The notes under the pieces: model-generated
The model's input: the letters and a program-made list of their open reading frames with translations, nothing else
Databases searched by the model: none
Told to the model about the DNA's origin: nothing
Assembly (NCBI GenBank): GCA_020073145.1
Contig: JAIQFS010000028.1
Location: 1 to 64,000, forward strand
DNA length: 64,000 nucleotides
Source of the DNA: Terriglobia bacterium
GTDB taxonomy: Bacteria > Acidobacteriota > Terriglobia > Bryobacterales > Bryobacteraceae
Reading direction: 5' to 3'
In this document: positions 52,800 to 61,536 of the stretch, one piece after another
Layout of the letters: every line of letters starts with the position of its first letter
Numbering within the stretch: the first letter of the stretch is position 1
Translations under genes and position numbers: made by a program

Positions 52800-53747
52800 T
52801 CAGCCCAAACCCGGCACGCCGCCGAGGGTCTTGGCGAGCCGCACGGCACGCAGGACGGCCTGGACCACGGCTTCCCCGGCCGCGACGCCGAGAGTGTTGA
52901 TGTCGGCCTGGCGATCGCCTTGGGAAAGAGCGAAGGTGGTATCGCCGTCGAACATGGTGTTGACCGGATAAATGCTGCGAGCCACGCCGAGACTGGCCAT
53001 CTGGGCTAGTTTTTTGGTCTGAACTTTCGTCAGCCGGGCATTGGTGGCGACCACGGCCAGGGTGGTGTTGGAGCGCGCAAAGCCTCCGGCCGCGCCCCGC
53101 TTCATCTGTTCTTCGGTGTCGGCGAATTCGCGGCTGGCGGGTGTTTTGCGGGCACCGGCGACCGTTTTTCCAGTGGCGGGATCGCGCACGTCGCCAAAGG
53201 CGTTCACGGCCACCAGGCTGGCCACCAGAACTCCGTTGGGAAGGCTCACGGTGAAGGCGCCGATCCCGGATTTCATGGCCTGCTTCATGCCGAAGAGTTT
53301 TCCGACGGTGGCGCCGGTTCCGGCACCCACAGCGCCTTCGGCTACGGCCTCGGTAGTGGCGGCGGTGGCAGCGGCCTCACCCATGGCCACGGTGGGGCGG
53401 ATGTCGGGGCGGCCAATCCCGAGGTCGTACAGAATCGCGGCCGGTACAATAGGGACCTTGGCCGGTCCCGTGGCAAAGCCGACGCCTTTCTTTTCGAGGT
53501 AACGCCGCACGCCGGATGCGGCCTCCAGACCGAAGGCGCTGCCGCCCGCCAGCAGGATGCCATGAATCTGCTCGGTCACATGCAGGGGATCGAGCGTATC
53601 GATTTCCTGAGTTCCGGAGGCGGAACCGCGCACATCGACGCCGGCCACGGCTCCGGTCTCGCAGAGGATGGCGGTACAGCCGGTGATCGCCTGGTAATCG
53701 GAAACGTGCCCGACGCGAATGCCCGGAATGTCGGTAAGTCCTTTCAT
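52800..53747 (-). CDS. P1/S58-family aminopeptidase (DmpA/BapA-like)
   Basis: The ATG at 53747 begins MKGLTDIPGIRVGHVSDYQA; 315 residues. Landmarks are ILLAGGSAFGLEAASGVRRY, GIGRPDIRPTV, GAVGAGTGATVGKLFG and the autocleavage site GFARSNTTLAVVATNA, where the Ser-x-Thr would be the N-terminal nucleophile of the processed beta chain. Such enzymes cleave N-terminal D- or beta-amino acids. Confidence 0.88.
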   Translation of the reverse strand: MKGLTDIPGIRVGHVSDYQAITGCTAILCETGAVAGVDVRGSASGTQEIDTLDPLHVTEQIHGILLAGGSAFGLEAASGVRRYLEKKGVGFATGPAKVPIVPAAILYDLGIGRPDIRPTVAMGEAAATAATTEAVAEGAVGAGTGATVGKLFGMKQAMKSGIGAFTVSLPNGVLVASLVAVNAFGDVRDPATGKTVAGARKTPASREFADTEEQMKRGAAGGFARSNTTLAVVATNARLTKVQTKKLAQMASLGVARSIYPVNTMFDGDTTFALSQGDRQADINTLGVAAGEAVVQAVLRAVRLAKTLGGVPGLG

Positions 53748-53796
53748 CGCCGAATTTATAGTTGTATGGTAGCATCGGATTCGGGGACCCACCTGT

Positions 53797-54561
53797 TTGC
53801 TCGATCTGCTGAAAGGGCCTGTCATTGCGGTCCAGGAATTCTTCTTGTTGGCGGCCCGCGCCGTTCGCAATATCTTCCGCAGCCCGCATTACGGGGATGA
53901 CATTGCCCTGCAGATGGACAACATCGGGGTAGGCAGCCTCTTCATTGTGGTGCTGACCGGGCTTTTCAGCGGAGCGGTGATGGCGCTCCAAATGTCCCGC
54001 GTGCTCTCCCAGTATGGACAGTTGAGCAAGACCGGCACGGCGGTGGCGATCACCCTGGTGCGCGAACTGGGGCCGGACTTGACGGCCTTGATGGTGGCCG
54101 GGCGCAATGCCTCGGGAATGGCGAGCGAACTGGGGTCGATGAAAGTGACCGAACAGATCGACGCCATGCGGGCGTTGGGGACCGACCCGGTGCAAAAGCT
54201 GGTCACGCCGCGGCTGATCGCGACCTGTGTGATGCTACCGGTCTTGACCGTGATCGCCGATTTTGTGGGGATCTTCGCCGGCTGGGTGATTTCGTTCATA
54301 TTTCTGCATCTGCCTTCGAGGCTGTATTGGACTTCGGCATGGCGCGCGCTGGAATGGAATGACCTGACGCAGGGGCTGCTCAAGCCGCTGGTCTTCGCGG
54401 TCGTGATTTCCCTGATCGGCTGCTATTACGGCCTGAAGACGACAGGGGGCACACAGGGGGTGGGCCGCGCCACGACACAGGCTATGGTGACGGCCTCGGT
54501 GCTGATCTTCATGCTGACCTACTTCATTGCCCAGATCTTCGTCAGTCAAACCAAAATCTGA
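53797..54561 (+). CDS. mlaE: Mla-type phospholipid ABC transporter permease
   Basis: TTG start. The 254-residue membrane protein of the MlaE/YrbE family has LFIVVLTGLFSGAVMALQMS, LVRELGPDLTALMVAGRNAS (coupling motif), GMASELGSMKVTEQIDAM, and four to five later helices to MVTASVLIFMLTYFIAQIF. It transports lipids between the membranes with MlaF and MlaD, which follow immediately. Confidence 0.93.
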   Translation: MLDLLKGPVIAVQEFFLLAARAVRNIFRSPHYGDDIALQMDNIGVGSLFIVVLTGLFSGAVMALQMSRVLSQYGQLSKTGTAVAITLVRELGPDLTALMVAGRNASGMASELGSMKVTEQIDAMRALGTDPVQKLVTPRLIATCVMLPVLTVIADFVGIFAGWVISFIFLHLPSRLYWTSAWRALEWNDLTQGLLKPLVFAVVISLIGCYYGLKTTGGTQGVGRATTQAMVTASVLIFMLTYFIAQIFVSQTKI

Positions 54562-55382
54562 TGCCGGAAGCCGCCCCATCGATCCTGCGGTTTGAGAACG
54601 TGACGGTGACCTTCGAGGACGTCACCGCGCTGGATGCCGTTTCCTTCGAAGCGCGGGAAGGCGAATCGCGAGTCATTCTGGGTGCGGCGGGGAGCGGGAA
54701 GACGATTCTGCTGAAGACCGCACTGGGGCTGTTGAAACCGGACTCCGGGAAGGTCTATGTATTCGGCCGGGAGCTGACGACGCTGCGGGAAAAGGAACTC
54801 TTCGACATTCGCAGCAAGATTGGCATGCTGTTTCAGGAAAGCGCCCTGTTCGATTCGCTGACGATTGAAGAGAATGTGGCCTACCCGCTGGTGAATCAGA
54901 GGTCGATCCACTGTCCGGAGAAAGACGTGCACCCAAGGGTGGTGGAAGCGCTGGAATTCGTGGAACTGGGCGGCACGCTCGAAAAGTTTCCCAGCGAGCT
55001 ATCGGGCGGCATGCGGCGTAGGGCTGCCATCGCGCGGGCCGTGGTCACCAGTCCGCGGCTGACCCTGTACGATTCGCCTACCGCCGGCCTCGATCCGATT
55101 ACGGCCCACACCATCATGGCCCTGCTGGTGAAGGCGCGGGACGTGGCGAAGACCACCACTCTCGTCGTGACCTACCGGTATCAGGACGGGAACGTGATGG
55201 CGAATTTCCGGTACAATTCGGAACAAGAGCGGATCGAGCCGGCGCGCAACGGGGCAAGGCGGGAAGCACGGACCACGTTCATGGTGCTTCGGGAAGGCCG
55301 GCTGATCTTTGAGGGAGATCAGGATCAACTGGAGAGCTCGAAGGATCCGTACATCTCCAAATTTGTAAAGCAGCGGGAATAG
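54561..55382 (+). CDS. mlaF: Mla-type ABC ATPase with atypical Walker B and H-loop
   Basis: The 273-residue ATPase overlaps mlaE by one base (TGATG). Walker A is GAAGSGKT (41-48) and the signature is LSGGMRRRAAIARAVV (147 on). Walker B reads LTLYDSPTAGLDP, with Ser172 where the catalytic Glu is expected. The H-loop reads LVVTYRYQDG, with Tyr205 where His is expected. The partner genes and the rest of the domain are normal. It may hydrolyse ATP slowly or rely on other residues. Confidence 0.9.
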   Translation: MPEAAPSILRFENVTVTFEDVTALDAVSFEAREGESRVILGAAGSGKTILLKTALGLLKPDSGKVYVFGRELTTLREKELFDIRSKIGMLFQESALFDSLTIEENVAYPLVNQRSIHCPEKDVHPRVVEALEFVELGGTLEKFPSELSGGMRRRAAIARAVVTSPRLTLYDSPTAGLDPITAHTIMALLVKARDVAKTTTLVVTYRYQDGNVMANFRYNSEQERIEPARNGARREARTTFMVLREGRLIFEGDQDQLESSKDPYISKFVKQRE

Positions 55383-56456
55383 ATGCCGGAACGCAGCAAA
55401 ATCCGATGGGCGCAGTTGAAGGTAGGATTGGTGTCGCTGTTTGCGATCGCCATTGCGGCCACGCTGATCTTTCTGCTAACCACGAGCCAGGGCATCCTCA
55501 CCCGAAACGTGCCGTTGCGGACGTACATGGACGACGCCTCGGCCATGCAGGAAGGCACTCCCGTGCGGCTGAACGGCATCACGGTGGGCTACGTGGACAG
55601 CCTGCAACTCACCAATTCGCCCGATCCGAAGCGTGCTGTGGAATTCATCATGATGGTGGAGGACAAGCGCCTGTCGGAGATCCCGGTCGACTCGCAGACC
55701 GGAATTGCGGCGTCTAACCTGTTAGGTGACAAGTTCATTAACATCACCAAGGGACGATCGCAGCAGCACGTGAAAGCCGGCGACGAACTGGCCAGCGTGC
55801 AAGCACAGGATATTCCGCAGTTGATGGCGCAGATGGCCGGGTTGATCACCTCGCTCCAGGGGATCCTGGGCCGCGCGGACGGTCTGTTGGCGGGCGTGGA
55901 GCAGGGAAAGGGAAATCTCGGGCTGTTCATCAAGGACCGGGAGCTGTACGACCGGCTGAACGGAATCGCGGCGGAAGGGCAGAAGCTGCTGGCCGACGTG
56001 CGCACAGGCAACGGCACGCTGAGCAAGCTGATCTACGACGACTCGCTGTACCAGGAGTTCCGCAAACCCCTCAACCGCGTGGACGCGATTCTGGCCGACC
56101 TGCAAAGCGGGCAAGGGACGGCGGGCAAATTTTTGAAAGACCCGGCACTGTTCGACGAGGCGCGCGACTCGCTGACGCAGATGCGCGGCCTTTTGGCGGA
56201 CCTCAATGCGGGCAAAGGCACGGCCGGCAAGCTTCTGAAGGACGACGAATTGAACAAGAGGCTGAACGATCTGCTGGCCAAGTTCAACACCACCATCGAC
56301 AAGATCGATGCGGGACAGGGCACGATCGGCCAGCTCATGGTCAACCCGCAGCTCTACGAAGAGATCAGCGGCGCAACGCACGAATTCCAAGTCCTGGCGA
56401 AGGACATTCAGGCGAATCCGAAGAAATTTCTGCGCATCAAGCTGGGCCTGTTTTGA
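55383..56456 (+). CDS. mlaD: MCE-domain lipid-binding protein (MlaD-like)
   Basis: It starts directly after the mlaF stop. An N-terminal membrane anchor (KVGLVSLFAIAIAATLIFLL) precedes the MCE domain (MDDASAMQEGTPVRLNGITV, GYVDSL, VDSQTGIAASNLLGDKFINI). From ~residue 175 three or four ~40-residue repeats follow, each with G-x-G-T-x-x-K-x-[LI]-x-x-D and a helical LNxxxxxxDxxLADL segment, ending KKFLRIKLGLF. 357 residues. It shuttles lipid in the periplasm. Confidence 0.92.
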   Translation: MPERSKIRWAQLKVGLVSLFAIAIAATLIFLLTTSQGILTRNVPLRTYMDDASAMQEGTPVRLNGITVGYVDSLQLTNSPDPKRAVEFIMMVEDKRLSEIPVDSQTGIAASNLLGDKFINITKGRSQQHVKAGDELASVQAQDIPQLMAQMAGLITSLQGILGRADGLLAGVEQGKGNLGLFIKDRELYDRLNGIAAEGQKLLADVRTGNGTLSKLIYDDSLYQEFRKPLNRVDAILADLQSGQGTAGKFLKDPALFDEARDSLTQMRGLLADLNAGKGTAGKLLKDDELNKRLNDLLAKFNTTIDKIDAGQGTIGQLMVNPQLYEEISGATHEFQVLAKDIQANPKKFLRIKLGLF

Positions 56457-57274
56457 TCTCGCGAAAACGCCTGGTGGTGAACGCGGACGACTTCGGTTTC
56501 ACGCCGGACGTGAACGAGGGGATCGTGGAGGCGCATCGCCGGGGGATCCTCACGGCCACCACCCTGATGGCGACTGGCACGGCCTTCGACGACGCCGTGC
56601 GAAGAGCGCGCGAAGTTCCGACGCTGGATGTCGGCTGCCATCTGGTGCTGGTCGGCGGGGCCTCCCTGATCACGGGCAAACCGCTGCCGGCGACTGTCCG
56701 CGGGCTGATGGCGGCGGTAGCGAGCCGCCAGATCCGGGTGTATGAGGAGCTCCGCGCGCAGGTGGAGAGGATTGTGAAGGCGGGCCTGCGGCCCACGCAT
56801 CTGGACACCCATAAGCATACGCATCTGGCTCCGCCGGTGCTGGAAGCCGTGGCGCGGTTGGGCGAGGAGTTCGACATTCGCTGGGTACGCCGGCCGTTCG
56901 ATTTTCCCTTGGAAGCAGCTGCGCGGGGCGGAGTGCCTCTCCTGAAGCGGCTAACCAGCCGAGCGCTCCAGGTGGTCCGCCGGCGGTTTCACCGGGTGCT
57001 GGAACGCCATCGGTGCCGGACGACCGATCACTTCGCCGGATTTCAGATCACCGGGCGATTTCGCACGCGGGAATTGGTGGCACTGCTGAGCGCAATTCCG
57101 GACGGAAGCACGGAGTTGATGTGCCACCCGGGCGTGTACGGCCCGGCGCTGCGCGAGGCGCGCACGCGGCTGAAGGAGAGCCGGGAGGCGGAACTGGAAG
57201 CACTGACCGCGGGAGAGGTACGGGCGCAAGTCGAACGCCTGGAAATCGAGCTCGTGAATTACCGGCAATTGTGA
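56453..57274 (+). CDS. YdjC/ChbG/HpnK-family deacetylase
   Basis: TTG start overlaps the mlaD stop (TTGA). The 273-residue protein has LVVNADDFGFTPDVNEGIVE, HRRGILTATTLMATG, LDVGCHLVLVGG, the metal-site HLDTHKHTHLAPPVLEAVAR, and CHPGVYGP. These are the conserved sites of the YdjC carbohydrate deacetylase fold, which includes HpnK of hopanoid clusters. Coupling to the Mla genes hints at a lipid-linked substrate; no other hopanoid genes are in view. Confidence 0.88.
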   Translation: MISRKRLVVNADDFGFTPDVNEGIVEAHRRGILTATTLMATGTAFDDAVRRAREVPTLDVGCHLVLVGGASLITGKPLPATVRGLMAAVASRQIRVYEELRAQVERIVKAGLRPTHLDTHKHTHLAPPVLEAVARLGEEFDIRWVRRPFDFPLEAAARGGVPLLKRLTSRALQVVRRRFHRVLERHRCRTTDHFAGFQITGRFRTRELVALLSAIPDGSTELMCHPGVYGPALREARTRLKESREAELEALTAGEVRAQVERLEIELVNYRQL

Positions 57275-58522
57275 TCAGGGTTGCGGCGCCGCGGCGGGGG
57301 CGGATTGCTTTTCGATGAACTCCAGCTGGGACCGCACGGCGGCGGCGTCCCTGGCGTGGGGGGCGAATTTCAAATAATCGCGCATTTCGACGGCGGCCGC
57401 GACGTAATCCCTGCGCGCCTCCAGAATCAGGCCCAGCAGGCGGGAGACCTGGGGAAGGCGGTGCTGCGTATCGAGCTTCTGCGCACGGCGCGCGCTCTTC
57501 TCGGCGGCGGGCAACCGGTGCAGATTGTAATTGGCGATGGCATTCAAGAGAAACGCCTGGGGAAACCGGAACGAGTCGAGCCGGACGGCCTTGTCGCTCA
57601 CGTCGGCCAACTCCTGCCAACGTTGGGCGCTCAGATCGAGGAGCGAAATCTGAATATACGGCAGGACGTACGCGGCATCGGCCCGGATGGCGGCGTCGAA
57701 CGATTGGCGCGCGGCATCGGTCTGTCCCTGGGATCTCTGAATTCCACCCAATTCGAACCAGGCTTCGGAGTACTTCGGAAACAGGTCGACAGCCTGCTGA
57801 AAGCTGGTCTGAGCTTCCACCGACTTCCCCTTTTTTTCCAGTTCCAGCCCTTTCCGGAATGCCTTCTTTGCGCGTTTTGGGGCAGCCAGGGTGGTGGCGC
57901 TGATGGTGGTCCCCTCGGTGGGGGCTATGCGATGAAGCAAGATGGTGCCGACGTCCGGGTTGTCGAAGGATTGGCGTGTGCTGAGATCAACGCTCTGGGA
58001 CTGATATCCCGGCATCCGTGCGCGCAACTCACAGTTGAGCAGTTGTTGCGAGGTGAGACCGCCCGGAGAGGATGACGAGCCCGCCACGTCCTTGAAGTCG
58101 TCAAATCCGCTGGTGCTGGCGTCCTGCAAGGCGTCGGCACTGCGAGAGCCCAACTGGAGACTGAAGAAGCCCCTGGAGTCGGCATACCCTTCGATTCGGG
58201 GAATGCCTCCGCAGACGCGCTCGATGGCGATGTTGTGGGGCAGTTCGGAACCGTCATCCATCATCAACATGCCGCTGATGAAGAGGGGGCGCGCAAACGT
58301 GGAATCGGGGTTGGGGTTGGGCTGATTGCCCGTGGTGTTTGGGTTGATGGGGGGACTCGGCGTGGACCCGGTACCGCGCCCGCCTCCGGAAGTGCCCCCC
58401 GGAGGCGTACCGCCGCCCGAGGAGGGTGGCGCTGCCGGCCCGCCGCGCTGGGCAAATGCCGGGGCCAGCATCAGGACCGCGGCCGCCAGCGTGAAGACAC
58501 GAACGCTCAGGCTGCTTCGCAT
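57275..58522 (-). CDS. Secreted TPR protein with carboxypeptidase-regulatory-like segment
   Basis: The ATG at 58522 begins a signal peptide (MRSSLSVRVFTLAAAVLMLA); 415 residues. A Gly/Pro-rich linker is followed by FISGMLMMDDGSELPHNIAI, ERVCGGIPRIEGYADSRGFF (a beta-sandwich segment seen in many acidobacterial TPR proteins). Tetratricopeptide repeats follow (FRKGLELEKKGKSVEAQTSF, AWFELGGIQRSQGQTDAARQ, LLGLILEARRDYVAAAVEMR). It ends immediately against the deacetylase stop. Probable periplasmic scaffold. Confidence 0.85.
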   Translation of the reverse strand: MRSSLSVRVFTLAAAVLMLAPAFAQRGGPAAPPSSGGGTPPGGTSGGGRGTGSTPSPPINPNTTGNQPNPNPDSTFARPLFISGMLMMDDGSELPHNIAIERVCGGIPRIEGYADSRGFFSLQLGSRSADALQDASTSGFDDFKDVAGSSSSPGGLTSQQLLNCELRARMPGYQSQSVDLSTRQSFDNPDVGTILLHRIAPTEGTTISATTLAAPKRAKKAFRKGLELEKKGKSVEAQTSFQQAVDLFPKYSEAWFELGGIQRSQGQTDAARQSFDAAIRADAAYVLPYIQISLLDLSAQRWQELADVSDKAVRLDSFRFPQAFLLNAIANYNLHRLPAAEKSARRAQKLDTQHRLPQVSRLLGLILEARRDYVAAAVEMRDYLKFAPHARDAAAVRSQLEFIEKQSAPAAAPQP

Positions 58523-58631
58523 GTAGCCTCCACCCGTTGGCCTTAATTGTCGCACCATCCGGCTTCGGCCGTTGTTAACAAAAGGCATGGTCAGACGAAA
58601 AAAACAAAGCGCTGATAAAATGGAGCTGTCG

Positions 58632-59237
58632 ATGAAAAAGATCCTGGTTTTATCCGGCTTCTGTTTTGCCTTGATTCTCGGGGGATGCTCCGGGGAGCCC
58701 CAACCCGTAGCCAAGAAAGCCCCGCCGGAGGCGGTTACTGGGCTGACTGCACTGTTCCGGATGTACCAGGTGGCGCGGTCGTGGGCCTCGGATGCGCAAG
58801 TGCTGAAAATGACCAGCATCGATCTGACCGACGTTCCAGAAGTGCGGGGCAAGGCAGGCGCCTGGCGAGCGACGTTCACATCCGAGTCGAGAAGCGCGGC
58901 CCGGGTGTATACCTACTCTGTGGAGGAAACCGAGCCGAACCTGCATTTGGGTGTGTTTGGCGGGCAGCAGGAGAGCTGGTCCCCAGGTTCGGCCGATAAG
59001 CCTTTTGTCATCGCAGGGGTGAAGATCGATACCGACGCCGCGTACCAGACGGCCCTCACCAATGCCGCGGAGTCGGCCAAGAAGAACCCGACGCAGACGA
59101 TTTCCTTCCTTCTGGAGAAGCTGGACAAATTTACGAGTCCCAGCTGGCGGGTCATCTGGGGCGAGTCGGTGGGGACGTCCGGTCTTTCGGTCTACGTTGA
59201 CGCGAGCACCGGGGCGTACCTGGAGACGATGCACTGA
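58632..59237 (+). CDS. Putative lipoprotein
   Basis: The ATG at 58632 begins MKKILVLSGFCFALILGGCS, a lipoprotein signal with lipobox LGGC (201 aa). The mature part has FRMYQVARSWASDAQVLKMT and YTYSVEETEPNLHLGVFGGQ, then VKIDTDAAYQTALTNAAESA and VIWGESVGTSGLSVYVDAST. The last two segments resemble PepSY-like repeats. Anchored in a membrane leaflet; function unknown. GGAG lies upstream. Confidence 0.75.
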   Translation: MKKILVLSGFCFALILGGCSGEPQPVAKKAPPEAVTGLTALFRMYQVARSWASDAQVLKMTSIDLTDVPEVRGKAGAWRATFTSESRSAARVYTYSVEETEPNLHLGVFGGQQESWSPGSADKPFVIAGVKIDTDAAYQTALTNAAESAKKNPTQTISFLLEKLDKFTSPSWRVIWGESVGTSGLSVYVDASTGAYLETMH

Positions 59238-59254
59238 CGCCGGGTCTGGCGCGG

Positions 59255-59905
59255 TCAGAGCTCGTCGCGATACTGTTCTAAGGCGACCTTGACGAGTTGG
59301 GCGCGCGTTCGGACTCCTAGTTTGCCGAAGACCTGGCGTAGAGAGGCTTTCACGGCACCCTCGGAGATTTCAAGCCGGCCGGCAATCTCCCGATTGGACA
59401 AGCCTTGAAAGACGAAGCGCAGCACGGTTTTGTCGCGTTCGGTGAGCCTGGGCCGGCTGGGCGTGCGGGAGCGGTCGACGGTACGGAAGAGCGGGCCGAG
59501 GTAGGCTTTTTCGAGGCTGACCTCGCCTTGCGCGACCTGGCGGATGGTGGTGGCCAGAACCTGCGTGGAGTGATGTTTGTGCAGGATGCCGGCCACCCCG
59601 GCCTGGACGAGTTGGACGGCCTCCTGATCGCTGATTCCGGCGGTGACCACCAGGATTTGGCCCTCAAAGCCCCGACGGCGGGCGTTGATCACAAAATCGA
59701 GGGCCCGTTCCGTTCCCAAGTCGACGTCGAGGAGCACCATGGAGGCGCCACTCTTGTTGAGCAGCGCTAGTCCTTCGGTGGCCGAGGCGCATTGGCCGAC
59801 GATGTTCAGATCGGGCTCGCGCTCGATCATGCGGGCCAGGCCCTCACGGAACATGGCGTGATCGTCGATCAGCAGCAGATGAATCGTCTGGGTCGGTGCG
59901 CCCAA
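59255..59905 (-). CDS. NarL/LuxR-family response regulator
   Basis: Receiver domain ~10-125: HLLLIDDHAMFREGLARMIE, phosphoacceptor Asp in MVLLDVDLG, and the conserved Lys/Thr region around ILVVTAG. C-terminal LuxR HTH ~150-215: LTERDKTVLRFVFQGLSNRE, IAGRLEISEGAVKASLRQVF, KLGVRTRAQLVK. 216 residues. No cognate histidine kinase is nearby. It lies downstream of the amt gene on the same strand, ~110 bases away. Confidence 0.92.
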   Translation of the reverse strand: MGAPTQTIHLLLIDDHAMFREGLARMIEREPDLNIVGQCASATEGLALLNKSGASMVLLDVDLGTERALDFVINARRRGFEGQILVVTAGISDQEAVQLVQAGVAGILHKHHSTQVLATTIRQVAQGEVSLEKAYLGPLFRTVDRSRTPSRPRLTERDKTVLRFVFQGLSNREIAGRLEISEGAVKASLRQVFGKLGVRTRAQLVKVALEQYRDEL

Positions 59906-60016
59906 TTCAGATAACCTCGCAACGCCTGAAGTACCACTGTAGAACAGAGGTGTGCCCGGTGGAGGCAGGAGGTGGACCTCGGAGTGGGGCGATTTGCGGC
60001 GCCGCAGACGGTTGTC

Positions 60017-61357
60017 TCACCGCGGCAGGAACTCGTCGTTGTGGATCATGAATTCGGGATAAGCGCCGGCGCCCAGTTCGTACAGGTCCAGGCCCTGACG
60101 CTCGCCTTCGGGGGCCGCGCGCAGCGGCAAGAGGCGGTTCAAGAGCCAGTTCGCGGCGTAGGCCAGGGGGAGCACCAACCCGAGCAAAGTGGCCGCACCG
60201 ATGAGCTGGGCGAGCCACTGGCCGCTATCCCCGAGGGAAACGGCTTGCGAGAGACTCTCGGCGGTGTTGCGCACCGGAACCGGGAAGCGTCCGAGCAAAC
60301 CGACGGCCAGCACGCCCCAGAGACCGCCGAGGGCATGGACGGAAACGGCTCCGGCGGGGTCGTCGATTTTCAGCCGCAGCTCGAGATTTTCAATGGCCAG
60401 CGGAATGAGGATGCCGGCGACCATGCCAATGAGGATGGCGGCTGCCGGGGGCACGAAGGCGCAAGCCCCACTTCCGGCCGCTAATCCAGCCACCCAGCCG
60501 TTGGCGCTCAGGGAGGCATCGGGGCGGCCAAAGCGAACGCGGGTGACGACAGCTGCAGCGCCCGCGGCGGCGGCGGCGGATAGGGTGGTGTTCACCGCGA
60601 TCAGGGCGATGCGGCGCGGGTCGACCCCGCTGAACAAGAGGGCGCCGGCGGAATTGAGGCCGAGCCAGCCGACCCAAGCCATCAGACATCCGAATAGAAC
60701 AAACACGGCGTTGTGACCTGGAATGGCGGTCGGCATGCCGTCGTGGGTGAACTTGCCGCGGCGGGGGCCGAGGATCCAGGCAAGGGCCAGCGCGGTGAGC
60801 CCGCCCACGGACTGAATCACGGCGGAGCCGCCGGTGTCCACAAAACCGTGGCCGAGGCCATAGTTCACACCGAGCGCGGCCAACCAGCCGCCGCCCCAGA
60901 CGGCGTGCGCAAACAAAGGGTAAATCAAGCCGGCGAAGAGGGCTGCCGAAATGCACGCAGCGCCCAAACGCCAGCGCTCCGCGCCTGCTCCCAGCGGGAT
61001 TAGGGCGGCCAGCGCCACCGACAGCATCTGCATCCAGGCCGCCAGCGAAGCGGGCGACCCATTCCAGTCCACCCCAACCCAGAATGGGGACTGGCCTGCG
61101 AGCCAGTTCCACTCCTTGCCATGGATCCGCACCACATGGGCCGGCCCGCCGATGACCCCCTGCCAGGCGAAGCCACAGACGAAATAGGCGCCGGCGGCGA
61201 CGGAGACCACGCACAAGGTCGACATCATGACGTGGGTGGCGTTGCGCGATCGGACCAGTCCGGCGTTCATCAAGGCGAGGCCCGCGATGGCGAAGGGGAT
61301 CAGAAGAATCGAGAACAGAGCGAGGGCCGTGCCGGCGTCGGAGAGGGTGGGAGTCAC
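60017..61357 (-). CDS. amt: Ammonium transporter (Amt) with altered first pore histidine
   Basis: The 446-residue Amt family protein has eleven helices, with PLFAHAVWGGGWLAALG, LGPRRGKFTHDGMPTAIPGH, LFGCLMAWVGWLGLNSAGAL and the C-terminal LDLYELGAGAYPEF. In the pore motif DTGGSAVIQSVGG, Asp174 is conserved but Gln182 sits where the first twin histidine is expected. The second, His341 (AGAVSVHALGGLWG), is intact. The start overlaps a small upstream gene by four bases. No P-II gene (glnK) is adjacent. Confidence 0.92.
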   Translation of the reverse strand: MTPTLSDAGTALALFSILLIPFAIAGLALMNAGLVRSRNATHVMMSTLCVVSVAAGAYFVCGFAWQGVIGGPAHVVRIHGKEWNWLAGQSPFWVGVDWNGSPASLAAWMQMLSVALAALIPLGAGAERWRLGAACISAALFAGLIYPLFAHAVWGGGWLAALGVNYGLGHGFVDTGGSAVIQSVGGLTALALAWILGPRRGKFTHDGMPTAIPGHNAVFVLFGCLMAWVGWLGLNSAGALLFSGVDPRRIALIAVNTTLSAAAAAGAAAVVTRVRFGRPDASLSANGWVAGLAAGSGACAFVPPAAAILIGMVAGILIPLAIENLELRLKIDDPAGAVSVHALGGLWGVLAVGLLGRFPVPVRNTAESLSQAVSLGDSGQWLAQLIGAATLLGLVLPLAYAANWLLNRLLPLRAAPEGERQGLDLYELGAGAYPEFMIHNDEFLPR

Positions 61358-61536
61358 TGGTGCCCCCCCCCGCGCGATAGCCGGTGCTCCCGGAAAACCA
61401 GCACCAAGGCCAGGACCTCTACGCCCATGCCGGCCAGCACGAAGCTAGTCTGGGCTCCCCCGGCGTGCAGCAGGGCGATCGCGGTCAGCACCAGCAACCA
61501 ACCCGCCACCAACAGTAAAAAGCCAGCTATCTTCAT
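61354..61536 (-). CDS. Small two-helix membrane protein cotranscribed with amt
   Basis: Using the ATG at 61536, the 60-residue product is MKIAGFLLLVAGWLLVLTAI plus ALLHAGGAQTSFVLAGMGVE and VLALVLVFREHRL; two membrane helices with a short loop. Its stop overlaps the amt start (ATGA), so translation is coupled. Unrecognised family; likely an inner-membrane partner of the transporter or simply linked. Confidence 0.7.
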   Translation of the reverse strand: MKIAGFLLLVAGWLLVLTAIALLHAGGAQTSFVLAGMGVEVLALVLVFREHRLSRGGGHQ

